Shown: positions 30,215-38,869 of the stretch, piece after piece
Layout: each line of letters starts with the position of its first letter
Position numbering within the stretch: position 1 is the first letter of the stretch
NCBI GenBank assembly: GCA_020634625.1
Contig: JACKBJ010000003.1
Coordinates: 62,001 to 126,000, forward strand
Direction of reading: 5' to 3'
Length of the DNA: 64,000 nt
Origin: Caldilineae bacterium
GTDB lineage: Bacteria > Chloroflexota > Anaerolineae > Epilineales > Epilineaceae
The notes under the pieces: model-generated
What the model saw: only the letters and a program-made list of their open reading frames with translations
What the model was told of the DNA's origin: nothing
The model's database searches: none
Position numbers and translations under genes: made by a program

Positions 30215-31603
30215 ATGCGACTGCGAATCGACGGCGGGCACCGCCCGGCTCTGAATGGCCCGCGATCGGCCCTGGCCCTCGCTGGGCTGGTCCTTCTGGC
30301 CGGAGCGATCGGGACGGCCGGCGCGCGGAGCCCGGTGCGGGCGGGGGCCTGGGCGCTGCCCCCGTTCATCCGCCAGGCGGTGATCCCGGCGCCAGGCGTC
30401 GACTTCGTGCGCGGCGCCGACCTGAACGGCGACGGTCGGCCGGACTTCGTCGGCCGCGACACGGTCTACGACCGGGGCACCGGCAACCCGACCGAGGTCC
30501 GGCTGACCTGGTGGCGGCAGGAGGCGCCCGAGGCGGGCGAGCCGGCCGGCCAGCGCTTCGCCGAGCAACCGACCCTGAGCGGCGCCTCGCGCGACCCGGA
30601 GCTGCTGCTCGGCGCCGGCGACCTGGACGGCGACGGGCACCAGGACCTGCTGACGGTCGAACCGACCGGCCAGGTCAGCGCCTGGCTCAACGAGGATGGC
30701 TCGGCCTCCTTCCCGCAGCGCCGCAGCGGCGGCCGCGTGCTCTCCGGCGCGGCCTACATCGAAGTGGCCAACCTGGACGCCGACACCGGCGATCGCCGTG
30801 ACGACCTGCTGCTGGTGCGCGAGGGCCGCGACCTCAGCTGGTATCCCAGCCAGGGCGCCGTCGGCCAGATCGACCTGGGGCCGGCGCAGACCCTGATTCG
30901 GGGCAGCCAGGCCAGCAAGCTCGTGGCGGTGGCCACGGGCGACATCGACGGCGATGGCCTGCTCGACCTGGTGACGGCGACCGACAAGACCGGCGACACG
31001 ATCGCCTGGTGGCGGCAGCGGCTGGATGGCCAGGACCGGGTCTTCGACCCGATCGGCGAGGGCGACGAGGCCGACGTGCGCGACCTGAGCCTGGGCGACA
31101 TCGACGGCGACGGCGACGCCGACATCCTGGTCACCAGCCAGGTCGGCAACCAGCCCTACCAGGTCTACGCCTGGCTCAACGCCGGCGACGGCAAGACCTT
31201 CGAGCGCCAGGCCGAGAGCCTGCAGACCAGCGCGACCAAGGACCACAAGTGGAACGCGATCGACGTGCTCGACGTCGACGGCGACGGCGCGCTCGATTTC
31301 GTGGCCTCCGAGTTCACGCTCAACAGCAACAGCGGCCACCTGTGCTGGTACGAGAACCCGGGCCCGGCCGCTCCGACGGCCGAGCCGACGACCGGGCTGC
31401 CGTCCCCGACGCCCGCCAACCCGACCGCGCCGCCGACCGCCGCCGGTCCGAGCCCCTCGCCGGGCGGCCCGAGCCCGACGCCGAGCCCGCCCGCTCCGAC
31501 CGCGACCCCGGACCGGACGCCCGCCGCGCCCAGCGCCACCCCGACCCGGGTCGAGATCATCGCGGACGACTGGCTCTACCTGCCGCGGCTGATCCGGTGG
31601 TGA
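30215..31603 (+). CDS. Exported FG-GAP/VCBS-type propeller protein with YLP tail
   Basis: 462 residues from ATG 30215, which has GGGAGG 5 nt upstream; a TTG 24 nt earlier is not needed. A signal peptide (ALALAGLVLLAGAIGTAGA) is followed by integrin-like FG-GAP repeats carrying calcium-binding loops (GADLNGDGRPDF, GDLDGDGHQDLL, GDIDGDGLLDLV, GDIDGDGDADIL, LDVDGDGALDFV). A Pro/Thr/Ser linker (about 375-445) leads to the C-terminal DDWLYLPRLIRW. The family forms extracellular seven-bladed propellers that bind ligands. It is 20 nt after the Kelch/LVIVD gene and 25 nt before the cyclase-NACHT gene. Confidence 0.82.
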   Translation: MRLRIDGGHRPALNGPRSALALAGLVLLAGAIGTAGARSPVRAGAWALPPFIRQAVIPAPGVDFVRGADLNGDGRPDFVGRDTVYDRGTGNPTEVRLTWWRQEAPEAGEPAGQRFAEQPTLSGASRDPELLLGAGDLDGDGHQDLLTVEPTGQVSAWLNEDGSASFPQRRSGGRVLSGAAYIEVANLDADTGDRRDDLLLVREGRDLSWYPSQGAVGQIDLGPAQTLIRGSQASKLVAVATGDIDGDGLLDLVTATDKTGDTIAWWRQRLDGQDRVFDPIGEGDEADVRDLSLGDIDGDGDADILVTSQVGNQPYQVYAWLNAGDGKTFERQAESLQTSATKDHKWNAIDVLDVDGDGALDFVASEFTLNSNSGHLCWYENPGPAAPTAEPTTGLPSPTPANPTAPPTAAGPSPSPGGPSPTPSPPAPTATPDRTPAAPSATPTRVEIIADDWLYLPRLIRW

Positions 31604-31628
31604 GCTTCGGCCCGGCGCGCCGCGGCGG

Positions 31629-34600
31629 GTGAAGGACCTGCCCGAGGGTCGGCTGACGATCCTCTTCAGCGACATCGAGGGCTCGACCGAGCTGGTCAAG
31701 CGGCTCGGGCCGCGCTTCCCGGAGGTGCTGGATCAGCACAATCGGTTGATCCGCGGCGCCTTCCGCGCCCGCGGCGGCGTCGAGGTCCGGACCATCGGCG
31801 ATGCCTTCTTCTACGTCTTCCACGCGCCGTTGGACGCCCTGCTGGCCGCCGTCGAGGCCCAGCGCGCGCTGCAGGGACATGCCTTCCCGCACGGCGAGCC
31901 GATCCGGGTCCGGATGGGCCTGCACACCGGCGAGATCGCGCGCTTCGACCAGGACTACGCCGGCTTCGAGGTGCACCGGGCAGCCCGGATCGCCGGCGCG
32001 GCCCACGGGGGGCAGGTCCTCGTCTCGCAGGTCACGGCCGATGCCCTGGCCGGGCTGCTGCCGCCCGGGCTGAGCCTGCTGGACCGCGGTGCGCATTGGC
32101 TCAAGGACATCGACGCGCCCGAGCCCCTGCTGCAGGCCCAGGCCGAGGGCATGCGCCAGGTCGATCGCGCGCCGGTCTCGCTGGGCCGACCGCCGCTGCG
32201 CATGGAGCTCCGCTCGGCGCCGGATCCGGCCACCGCGCCGCGCGAGTCGGACCAGCTGCGGGACGATCTGCGCCAGGCCTTGCTGGGCGAGGGCGCGCCG
32301 CTGCAGCTGAGCGAGGCCGAGCTGGCGCGGCTGGTTCAGCTGGCGCCGGCGGACATCGAGACGCTCTGGCTCAGCCGGATCGCCGAATGGTCCCAGCCGC
32401 GCTACCGCATCGACACCCGCTTCGTGCGCCTCACCCTGCTGCTGGACCAGGGCGCCCAGGTCGGCGGCGAGCGCTGGCTGGCGGCGCCGGAGCGCTTCGA
32501 GAGCCTGCCCGAGCTGATCGAGGCCCTGGCGCCCCCGGCCCTGGTCCTGCTCGGTCCGCCCGGCAGCGGCAAGAGCACGCTGCTGCGTCACCTGGAGCTG
32601 AGCCTGTGCAGCGAGGCGATCCGCGCCGCTGCGGCCGGGTCCGGTCAGGATGACCCGCCGGGCCCGGTGCCCTGCTTCGTGGCCCTGGCCAGCTACCGGG
32701 CCACGCTGCCCGGGGCGCCGCCGCCCCCGCCGCTGGCCTGGTTGGCCGAGCGCTGGCGGCAGCGCTATCCGGGCCTGCCGACGCTGGACTCGCTGGCCGA
32801 GGCCGGCCGCCTGGTCCTGCTGTTGGATGGCCTCAACGAGATGCCGCATGCCGACGAAGGCGAGTATCGCCGCAAGGTCGAGGCCTGGCGCGAGGCCCTG
32901 CGCGAGCTCCTGCAGCTGCGACCGGGCAACCGGGTGGTCTTCAGCTGCCGCAGCCTCGACTACAGCGCGCCGCTCTCGACGCCGGAGCTGCCGGTGCCGC
33001 AGCTGCGGGTCGAGCCCTTCGACGACGCCCGGGTGCAGCAATACCTGGCGCTGCACCTGCCCGACCGCGCGCCGGCGATCTGGCGCGAGCTGGCCGGCCG
33101 CCCCAGCCTGGACATGCTGCGCCGGCCCTACTTCCTATCGCTGCTGGTGGCCCAGGTGGCCGAGACCGGCCAGCTGCCGCCCGGGCCGGCCTCGCTCTTC
33201 ACCGGCTTCGTCCGCCAGGCCCTGCGGCGCGAGATCGAGCAGGGCAATGCCCTGTTCGCCGACGGCGAGCTGCTGGCCGAGCGCGACGGCCGGCGCCTGC
33301 TGCAGGCGCGGCAATGGCGCACGCCCTGGGAGCTGCCGAGCCGCGGCGCCTTGATCCCGGGCCTCGAGCGCCTGGCCTTCGGCATGCAGGACAGCCAGTC
33401 GGCCAGCGCCGGCCATCAGGTCCGCGTCGGCTACGACGACGCGCTCGACCTGCTGGCGCACCCGCGCGACGCGGACATCCTGCGCGCCGGCGCCGCCCTG
33501 GCCTTGCTCGACGAGGACCTCGAGCGCGACGAGCTGCGCTTCTTCCATCAGCTGCTGCAGGAGTACTTCGCGGCCCGGCGGCTGGCCCGGGCGCCCGAGC
33601 CGGAGCGGGTGGCCAAGCCCTGGCGCGCGTCCGAGCTGGAGCCGGCGCTGGCGCTACTGTTGGATCGCCTGGCGCCGGCCGACCCGCTGCCGGTCCTGCC
33701 GGCCACCGGCTGGGAGGAGACCAGCCGCCTGGCGGCGGTGATGGCCGAGGACCCGGTCGCCTACCTGAGCGGGCTGATGGCGGCCGACCTGCCGCTGGCC
33801 GGTCGCTGCGCCGCCGAGCCCGAGCTGGCCGGTCGCCTGCCCGAGGCGCTGGTCGATACGCTCCGCGCCGCGCTGGTCGCGCGCGCCGAGGATCCGGCGG
33901 CCGATCTGCGGGCCCGGATCCCGGCCGCGCGCGCGCTGGGCCGGCTGGGTGATCCGCGCCTGGCATCGGTGGCGGACGGGGCGGCTTTGCTGCCGCCCTT
34001 CGTCGAGATCCCCTCCGGCCCGGTCCGCATGGGCTCGGCGGACGACGACGCGTTGGCCCGGCCCGACGAGCGGCCGGCCGGCCGGGTGACGGTGGCGGCC
34101 TTCGCGATCGGCCGTTTCCCGGTGACCAATGCCGAGTGGGCACGCTTCATGGCGGCGGGCGGCTACGCGGAGCCGCGCTGGTGGCCCACGGGGCCGGCCG
34201 CCGACTGGCGCCGTGGCGAGGGTGTGACCGAGGGCCAGAAGCACAACTGGCGCCATTGGCGGTCGCGCTTCGCGGCCGACCCGGCGGCGCTGGAGACCCT
34301 GGCCGAGAAGGGCACGCTGACGCCCGAGCAGGCCGAGGACTGGCGGCGCTATGCGGCCATGGACGACTCGGCCTTCGAGCGGGTGCTCGAGGCCCAGTTC
34401 CCCGACGCGCGTTGGGTGGCGCCGCGAAAGTGGTCCGATCCGAGCTTCGCCAACCCGGCTCAGCCGGTGGTCGGCATCTGCTGGTACGAGGCGCGGGCCT
34501 ACTGCGCCTGGCTCGGCGCGCTGACGGGCCAGCGCTTCCGGCTGCCGAGCGAGGCCGAATGGGCGGCCGCCGCCCGGGGCGCCGAGGGCCGGCGTTTTGC

Positions 34601-34976
34601 CTGGGGCGAGGCCTTCGACCCGCTGCGCGGCAACCTGGCCGCCACCCGGCTCAAGGCGCCGGCGCCGGTCGGGATCTTCCCGGAGGGGCGCAGCCCGGAG
34701 GGCGTGGACGATCTGAGCGGCAGCTGCTTCGAGTGGACCGGCAGCCTCTACGGGCGCGAGGACGGCCGGCCCGATTTCACCTATCCTTATCGGGGCGATG
34801 ACGGGCGCGAGGATGCCGATGCGCCGGCCGAGCTGCTGCGCGTGGCCCGCGGCGGCTCCTGGGCCGACGGCGAGGCCACCGCCCGGGCCGCCTACCGCTA
34901 TCCGGTCCACCCGGCGCTGCGCCACACGACGGTCGGCTTCCGGCTGGTCCGCGACCTGGGAGACTCGTCGCGATGA
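31629..34976 (+). CDS. Class III cyclase-NACHT NTPase-FGE-sulfatase fusion
   Basis: 1115 residues from a GTG. Three modules are clear. Residues 8-170: a class III nucleotide cyclase domain with metal aspartates in FSDIEGST and TIGDAF, and HRAARIAGAAHGGQV in place of the usual VNxAAR. Residues about 300-560: a STAND/NACHT-type P-loop NTPase with Walker A GPPGSGKS (309-316) and Walker B LLLDGLNE (Asp400), followed by a helical repeat-like region. Residues 791-1110: a formylglycine-generating-enzyme/C-type-lectin-fold domain (FVEIPSGPVRMGS, FRLPSEAEWAAAARG, RGGSWADG, VGFRLVRD). Its RGGSW region lacks the FGE catalytic cysteines, so it is more likely a binding module than an oxidase. The architecture suggests a cytoplasmic sensor-switch making a cyclic nucleotide; that is inference. 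The start has no Shine-Dalgarno. Confidence 0.85.
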   Translation: MKDLPEGRLTILFSDIEGSTELVKRLGPRFPEVLDQHNRLIRGAFRARGGVEVRTIGDAFFYVFHAPLDALLAAVEAQRALQGHAFPHGEPIRVRMGLHTGEIARFDQDYAGFEVHRAARIAGAAHGGQVLVSQVTADALAGLLPPGLSLLDRGAHWLKDIDAPEPLLQAQAEGMRQVDRAPVSLGRPPLRMELRSAPDPATAPRESDQLRDDLRQALLGEGAPLQLSEAELARLVQLAPADIETLWLSRIAEWSQPRYRIDTRFVRLTLLLDQGAQVGGERWLAAPERFESLPELIEALAPPALVLLGPPGSGKSTLLRHLELSLCSEAIRAAAAGSGQDDPPGPVPCFVALASYRATLPGAPPPPPLAWLAERWRQRYPGLPTLDSLAEAGRLVLLLDGLNEMPHADEGEYRRKVEAWREALRELLQLRPGNRVVFSCRSLDYSAPLSTPELPVPQLRVEPFDDARVQQYLALHLPDRAPAIWRELAGRPSLDMLRRPYFLSLLVAQVAETGQLPPGPASLFTGFVRQALRREIEQGNALFADGELLAERDGRRLLQARQWRTPWELPSRGALIPGLERLAFGMQDSQSASAGHQVRVGYDDALDLLAHPRDADILRAGAALALLDEDLERDELRFFHQLLQEYFAARRLARAPEPERVAKPWRASELEPALALLLDRLAPADPLPVLPATGWEETSRLAAVMAEDPVAYLSGLMAADLPLAGRCAAEPELAGRLPEALVDTLRAALVARAEDPAADLRARIPAARALGRLGDPRLASVADGAALLPPFVEIPSGPVRMGSADDDALARPDERPAGRVTVAAFAIGRFPVTNAEWARFMAAGGYAEPRWWPTGPAADWRRGEGVTEGQKHNWRHWRSRFAADPAALETLAEKGTLTPEQAEDWRRYAAMDDSAFERVLEAQFPDARWVAPRKWSDPSFANPAQPVVGICWYEARAYCAWLGALTGQRFRLPSEAEWAAAARGAEGRRFAWGEAFDPLRGNLAATRLKAPAPVGIFPEGRSPEGVDDLSGSCFEWTGSLYGREDGRPDFTYPYRGDDGREDADAPAELLRVARGGSWADGEATARAAYRYPVHPALRHTTVGFRLVRDLGDSSR

Positions 34977-35104
34977 TCCATTCCGATGTCTTGAAGGAGC
35001 AGTTTCGCGTCACCCACTGGGTCCTGACGCATCAGACCCGGGGCTTGAGCCAGGCCGAGCTGCTGCGCCAGCTGGCCGGTCGGGACGACGCGGTCATTCG
35101 CTGA
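34973..35104 (+). CDS. 43-residue ORF coupled to the cyclase-NACHT gene
   Basis: The ATG overlaps the stop codon of the preceding gene (ATGA, 4-nt overlap), which implies coupled translation. The product begins MIHSDVLKEQFRVTHWVLTH and continues through GLSQAELLRQLAGR. The pattern (LKEQ...H.VL....GLS.AEL) faintly resembles the first helix of DinB-like proteins, so it may be a decayed DinB start or a small partner of the upstream protein. A palindromic hairpin follows 6 nt after its stop, so it closes the transcription unit. Confidence 0.45.
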   Translation: MIHSDVLKEQFRVTHWVLTHQTRGLSQAELLRQLAGRDDAVIR

Positions 35105-35110
35105 GCCGTC

Positions 35111-35132
35111 GCCCGGCCCGACCGGGCCGGGC
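35111..35132 (+). terminator. Palindromic hairpin ending the 26871-35104 unit
   Basis: GCCCGGCCCG (35111-35120) and CGGGCCGGGC (35123-35132) form a 10-bp palindrome with two central bases, directly after the stop at 35104. No U-tract. Confidence 0.5.
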
Positions 35133-35184
35133 GCAAGCCCACAGGGTTCATCGGGAACCTTGGCGCGCCACAGGAGCATGTCGG

Positions 35185-36069
35185 ATGCCAGACGCAACCC
35201 GCTCGCCCGACTTCCCCTTCCCCGTGCGCCAGGTCGAGGTCCTGGGCTCGCGCATGCAGTACGTCGAGGTCGGCGAGGGCGACCCGATCCTCTTCTTGCA
35301 CGGCAACCCGACCTCGTCCTACCTGTGGCGCAACGTCATCCCGCACCTCGCCGGCCTCGGCCGCTGCATCGCGCCGGACCTGATCGGCATGGGCGGCTCC
35401 GACAAGCCCGACATCGACTACCGCTTCTTCGACCACCGCCGTTACCTCGACGGCTTCATCGAGGCGCTCGGTCTCGACCGGATCACCCTGGTCGTCCACG
35501 ACTGGGGCTCGGGCCTCGGCTTTGACTACGCGCGGCGCCATGCCGAGTCGATCAAGGGCATCGCCTTCATGGAGGCCATCGTCCGGCCCCTTGCCTGGGA
35601 CGACTTCCCGGGCGGCTTCCGACTGGGCTTCAAGCTCTTCCGCACGCCGGTCATCGGCTGGGCGATGATCGGCTGGGGCAACGCCTTCGTCGAGAAGGTC
35701 CTGCCCCAGGCGACCTTGCGGCCGCTGGGCGAGGCCGAGATGGCGCGCTATCGCGCGCCCTTCCGTCGTCGCGCCAGCCGCAAGCCGGTCTGGCGCTGGC
35801 CCAACGAGATCCCGATCGCGGGCAAGCCGGCCGATGTGCACGAGGTCGTGGCAGCCTACTCGGCCTGGCTGCAGCAGACCGAACTGCCGAAGCTGCTCCT
35901 GCACGCCGAGCCGGGCGGCCTGATCCCGGCCGAGCTGGCCGCCTGGTGCGAGGCGAGCATGCCGAGGCTCGAGCGGGTGCGCGTCGGTCCCGGCATCCAC
36001 TACCTCCAAGAGGACGACCCGCAGGGCATCGGGCGGGCGATCGCCGACTGGTACGCGCGGATCGGTTGA
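35185..36069 (+). CDS. dhaA: Haloalkane dehalogenase
   Basis: 294 residues. The alpha/beta-hydrolase carries the haloalkane dehalogenase pentad at exactly the numbering I know for Rhodococcus DhaA: Asp106 nucleophile in VHDWGS, Trp107 and Asn41 (in HGNPTSS) as halide stabilisers, Glu130 in FMEAIVRP and His272 in GIHYLQEDDP. The cap domain lies between residues about 135 and 215. It hydrolyses halogenated alkanes to alcohol and halide (EC 3.8.1.5) in the cytoplasm. ATG 35185 has AGGAG 8 nt upstream; a longer reading from 34798 overlaps the previous genes. Its native substrate is unknown. Confidence 0.92.
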   Translation: MPDATRSPDFPFPVRQVEVLGSRMQYVEVGEGDPILFLHGNPTSSYLWRNVIPHLAGLGRCIAPDLIGMGGSDKPDIDYRFFDHRRYLDGFIEALGLDRITLVVHDWGSGLGFDYARRHAESIKGIAFMEAIVRPLAWDDFPGGFRLGFKLFRTPVIGWAMIGWGNAFVEKVLPQATLRPLGEAEMARYRAPFRRRASRKPVWRWPNEIPIAGKPADVHEVVAAYSAWLQQTELPKLLLHAEPGGLIPAELAAWCEASMPRLERVRVGPGIHYLQEDDPQGIGRAIADWYARIG

Positions 36070-36185
36070 TCGCCTCGGCCCGGCTGCGGCGGTCGGCCCG
36101 GCGCAACCCGGTTCCGCCCGGTGCTACCATGAGCTCCGCCAACCCGCCGTGGCGATCGACCCCCGGGGGCGAAAGGATGCACGTG

Positions 36186-38264
36186 ATGGACACATCCCGA
36201 CCTTCGAGCCAACGGGCCCTCGTGCTGCTCGCGCTCGCTGCGGCCGGCCTGATCCTGGCCTGGAGCCTGTACGGCGGAAGCGGAGCCGAGGCCCCGCTGG
36301 CCGCCTCGGAGCTGCGCCGGGCGGACGGCAGCGGCCTGGCAGCCCAGCTGGGCGGGCCGGCCACCGCCGTCGTCGGCGCCGACGGCCTGGCGATCGTCGG
36401 TCTGGGGAACCGCCTGGTGGCCCTCGACCTGGAGGCCGAGGGCGGGCCGGCCGTGGTGGCCGAGTCGCTGCCGCTGCCAGCGCCCGTGCGCGACCTGCTG
36501 ATCGAGGGCGGGCGCGTCCATGCCGCCCTCGGCACGGCCGGTCTGCGCAGCTTCGCCCTGCCGCGGCCCGGCAGCCGCGACATGCCCGAGCTGGCCGGCG
36601 CACCTTCCGACTGGTGGACCGGCGGCCTGGCGGCGCGGGGCGATCTGCTGCTGGCGGCCGATGGACAGGCCGGCCTGGCGGTCTGGCGGCGCGATCCGGA
36701 CGGCGCCTGGCAGGCCCTGGCCCGCATCGACAGCCCGGGCGACGCCCGGGCCGTGGCCTGGGTCGACGACCTGGCCTACCTGGCCGACGGGGGTACGGGG
36801 CTGCGCATCATCGACCTGAGTCAGCCCGGCGCGCCGCGTTTCGTGGCGGCGATCGACACGCCGGGCATGGCCTCGGACGTCGCGGTCGCCGGCGGCCTGG
36901 CCTTCGTGGCCGATGGCGGCGCCGGGCTGCAGGTGATCGACGTGGCCGATCCGAGCGCGCCGCGCCGCCTGGCCAGCCTGCCCGCGCTCGACAGCGTCGA
37001 GTCGCTCGCGCTGGCCGGCGACCGGGTCTACCTGGCCGATCGGCAGGGCGGGTTGGCCCTGATCGACGTCGGCGATCCGGCCGCGCCGGCGACCCTGGCG
37101 CGGTTCGAGGCCGTCGGCGCCGCGGTGGACGTGGCCGTGGACGACCCGACGGGGGGCGCCGCGGAGGGCTCGCGCCTCTTGCTGGCCGACGCCGGCGGCT
37201 ACCAGGGGGGCGGCTCGCTGGCCGCGATCGACACGGTCCAGGCCCATGTCTGGGGTGTCGAGGGTCAGGCGCCGCGCGCGGCGGGCTTCGCCGGGCTGCG
37301 GCTGATCGACGTCTCGCGGCCAACGGCGCCGCTGGAGACGGCCGTCTTCCGCAGCCCGAGCTTCGTCGAGAGCCTGGCCGTCGAGGACGGCATGGCCTAC
37401 CTGGCCGACGGCTACGCCGGCCTGGTGCTGGCCGACCTGCGCCGGCCCGAGGCGCCGCGCCTGCTGGCGGGTCTGGCCACCGAGGGCGCGGCCCACGATG
37501 TCATCCTCGACGGCGATCGGGCCTGGGTGGCCGCGGGCGCGGCGGGCGTCCTGGCGGTCGACCGCTCCCGGGCACCCGAGCTGCGGCCGCTCGGGACGGC
37601 CGACACGCCCGGCGAGGCGCTCGGCCTGGCCTTGCGTGGCGATTGGCTCTACGTGGCCGACGGCGACGCCGGCCTGAGCGTGGTCGACGTCAGCCGACCC
37701 GCCGCGCCGCGCCTGGTCGACAGCGTCGATACGCCCGGCTATGCCTGGGACCTGACGCTCGATCCGCGGGCCGATCGGCTCTACGTCGCCGACCGGGTGG
37801 GCGGGCTGCGCGTGATGAGCCTGGCCGACCCGGCCGCGCCGGTCGAGCTGGCGAGCCTGGAGTCGGTGGCGGTCGCCCTCGACCTGGCGCTCGACGGGGA
37901 CCTGGGCTATGTGGCCAGCGGGCCGGCCGGTCTGAGCGTGATCGACCTCTCCGACCCGCTGGCGCCGCGGCGCATCGCCGGGCTCGCGACGGTCGGTGCG
38001 GTGCACGGCGTCCGACTGGCCGGCGACCTGGCCTACCTGGCGGCCGGCGACCAGGGGCTGCGCGTGGTGGACCTCCGCGATCCGCGCGCGCCGCGCGAGC
38101 TGGACGCCTTCCCCTTGCCGGGCGTGAGCGAGCGCCTGGCGCTGCGCTCGGGCTTTGCGCTGGTGGCCGGGGAGCACGGTGGCCTGTTGAGCCTGCGGCT
38201 GGCGCCGAGCGAGCCGGTGAAGGCACTGCTGCCCTGGCTCGGCGATCGATCCAGCCTGCGCTAG
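36186..38264 (+). CDS. Membrane-anchored LVIVD-repeat propeller protein
   Basis: 692 residues from ATG 36186 (AAAGGA 8 nt upstream); ATGs at 36129 and 36177 are in frame but less well placed. One N-terminal signal/anchor helix (ALVLLALAAAGLILAW) is followed by at least twelve LVIVD-type repeats, for example GLRIIDLSQPGAPRFVA, GLQVIDVADPSAPRRLA, GLSVVDVSRPAAPRLVD. These fold as bladed propellers at the cell surface. It lacks the Pro/Thr linker and YLP tail of its neighbours. It resembles the C-terminal half of the 26871 protein and is probably a paralogue. A possible extended -10 (TGC-TACCAT, 36122-36130) lies about 60 nt upstream. Confidence 0.75.
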   Translation: MDTSRPSSQRALVLLALAAAGLILAWSLYGGSGAEAPLAASELRRADGSGLAAQLGGPATAVVGADGLAIVGLGNRLVALDLEAEGGPAVVAESLPLPAPVRDLLIEGGRVHAALGTAGLRSFALPRPGSRDMPELAGAPSDWWTGGLAARGDLLLAADGQAGLAVWRRDPDGAWQALARIDSPGDARAVAWVDDLAYLADGGTGLRIIDLSQPGAPRFVAAIDTPGMASDVAVAGGLAFVADGGAGLQVIDVADPSAPRRLASLPALDSVESLALAGDRVYLADRQGGLALIDVGDPAAPATLARFEAVGAAVDVAVDDPTGGAAEGSRLLLADAGGYQGGGSLAAIDTVQAHVWGVEGQAPRAAGFAGLRLIDVSRPTAPLETAVFRSPSFVESLAVEDGMAYLADGYAGLVLADLRRPEAPRLLAGLATEGAAHDVILDGDRAWVAAGAAGVLAVDRSRAPELRPLGTADTPGEALGLALRGDWLYVADGDAGLSVVDVSRPAAPRLVDSVDTPGYAWDLTLDPRADRLYVADRVGGLRVMSLADPAAPVELASLESVAVALDLALDGDLGYVASGPAGLSVIDLSDPLAPRRIAGLATVGAVHGVRLAGDLAYLAAGDQGLRVVDLRDPRAPRELDAFPLPGVSERLALRSGFALVAGEHGGLLSLRLAPSEPVKALLPWLGDRSSLR

Positions 38265-38332
38265 CGGCGTCAACGCCTACCGCCTCCCCCCGGCCTGGCG
38301 CCGCCCTTGCCCGACCACTCGCTCGATGGCGC

Positions 38333-38770
38333 TCAGGCGGCCCGATGCCGCCAGACCTGCCACCAGCTGAGGCAGATCAGGTCCATGAAGGAGACCACGC
38401 CGATCGTCAGCGCCCAGCCCAGCGGGCTGTAGTCGAGCCCGAAGGCCAGGGGCGCGACCAGCAGGAACAGGGCGTTCAGGCCGAGGACGGCGATGGCGAA
38501 GCGAGCCATGCCGCGGGTCAGGGGCCGACTCCAGAGGCCGAGCAGCCAGATGCCGAAGAGCAGCCACTCGAGGCCGAGCAGGCGGACGCCGAGCAGCGGC
38601 ATCGCGCCCAGGCCGTGGAGCCGGACGAAGAGCGCCGGCAACAGGACCATTTCGAGGCCGGCCAGGGTGGTCAGGACGGCGTCGATGCGGATGAGGGCTC
38701 GCGCGTTGCGGGCCAGGCGATCGTCGAGGCCGAGGCCGGACGGGCTGGCGGTGGCGGTCGAGGTGGTCAT
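38333..38770 (-). CDS. Four-helix membrane protein of unknown function
   Basis: 145 residues from MTTSTATASP. Four hydrophobic helices: AVLTTLAGLEMVLLPALFV, LLGLEWLLFGIWLLGL, FAIAVLGLNALFLLVAPLAF and WALTIGVVSFMDLICLSWW. Short basic ends suggest both termini are cytoplasmic. I recognise no family with confidence. AGGGAG lies 10 nt before ATG 38770; an in-frame extension to 38908 covers the promoter region and is rejected. The promoter appears activator-dependent (see 38853 and 38870). Confidence 0.65.
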   Translation of the reverse strand: MTTSTATASPSGLGLDDRLARNARALIRIDAVLTTLAGLEMVLLPALFVRLHGLGAMPLLGVRLLGLEWLLFGIWLLGLWSRPLTRGMARFAIAVLGLNALFLLVAPLAFGLDYSPLGWALTIGVVSFMDLICLSWWQVWRHRAA

Positions 38771-38852
38771 TGGTACAGTGCTCCCTTGGCTCGGGTCGAG
38801 TCCGGGCATCGGGCTCGACCGTGATTCGCGCCGCCGCTTGCGACGCTTGGGG

Positions 38853-38858
38853 AGCATA
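38853..38858 (-). promoter_or_regulatory. -10 box for the four-helix membrane protein
   Basis: TATGCT on the minus strand, about 80 nt upstream of ATG 38770. No -35 match is seen 17 nt away; direct repeats of TTGGCAGT lie just upstream instead. Confidence 0.5.
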
Positions 38859-38869
38859 GGGGGTCTGGC

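Noticed and set aside
31629..34976. True formylglycine-generating sulfatase activator
   Set aside because: The cysteines needed for catalysis are absent from the RGGSW region, and no sulfatase gene is nearby.
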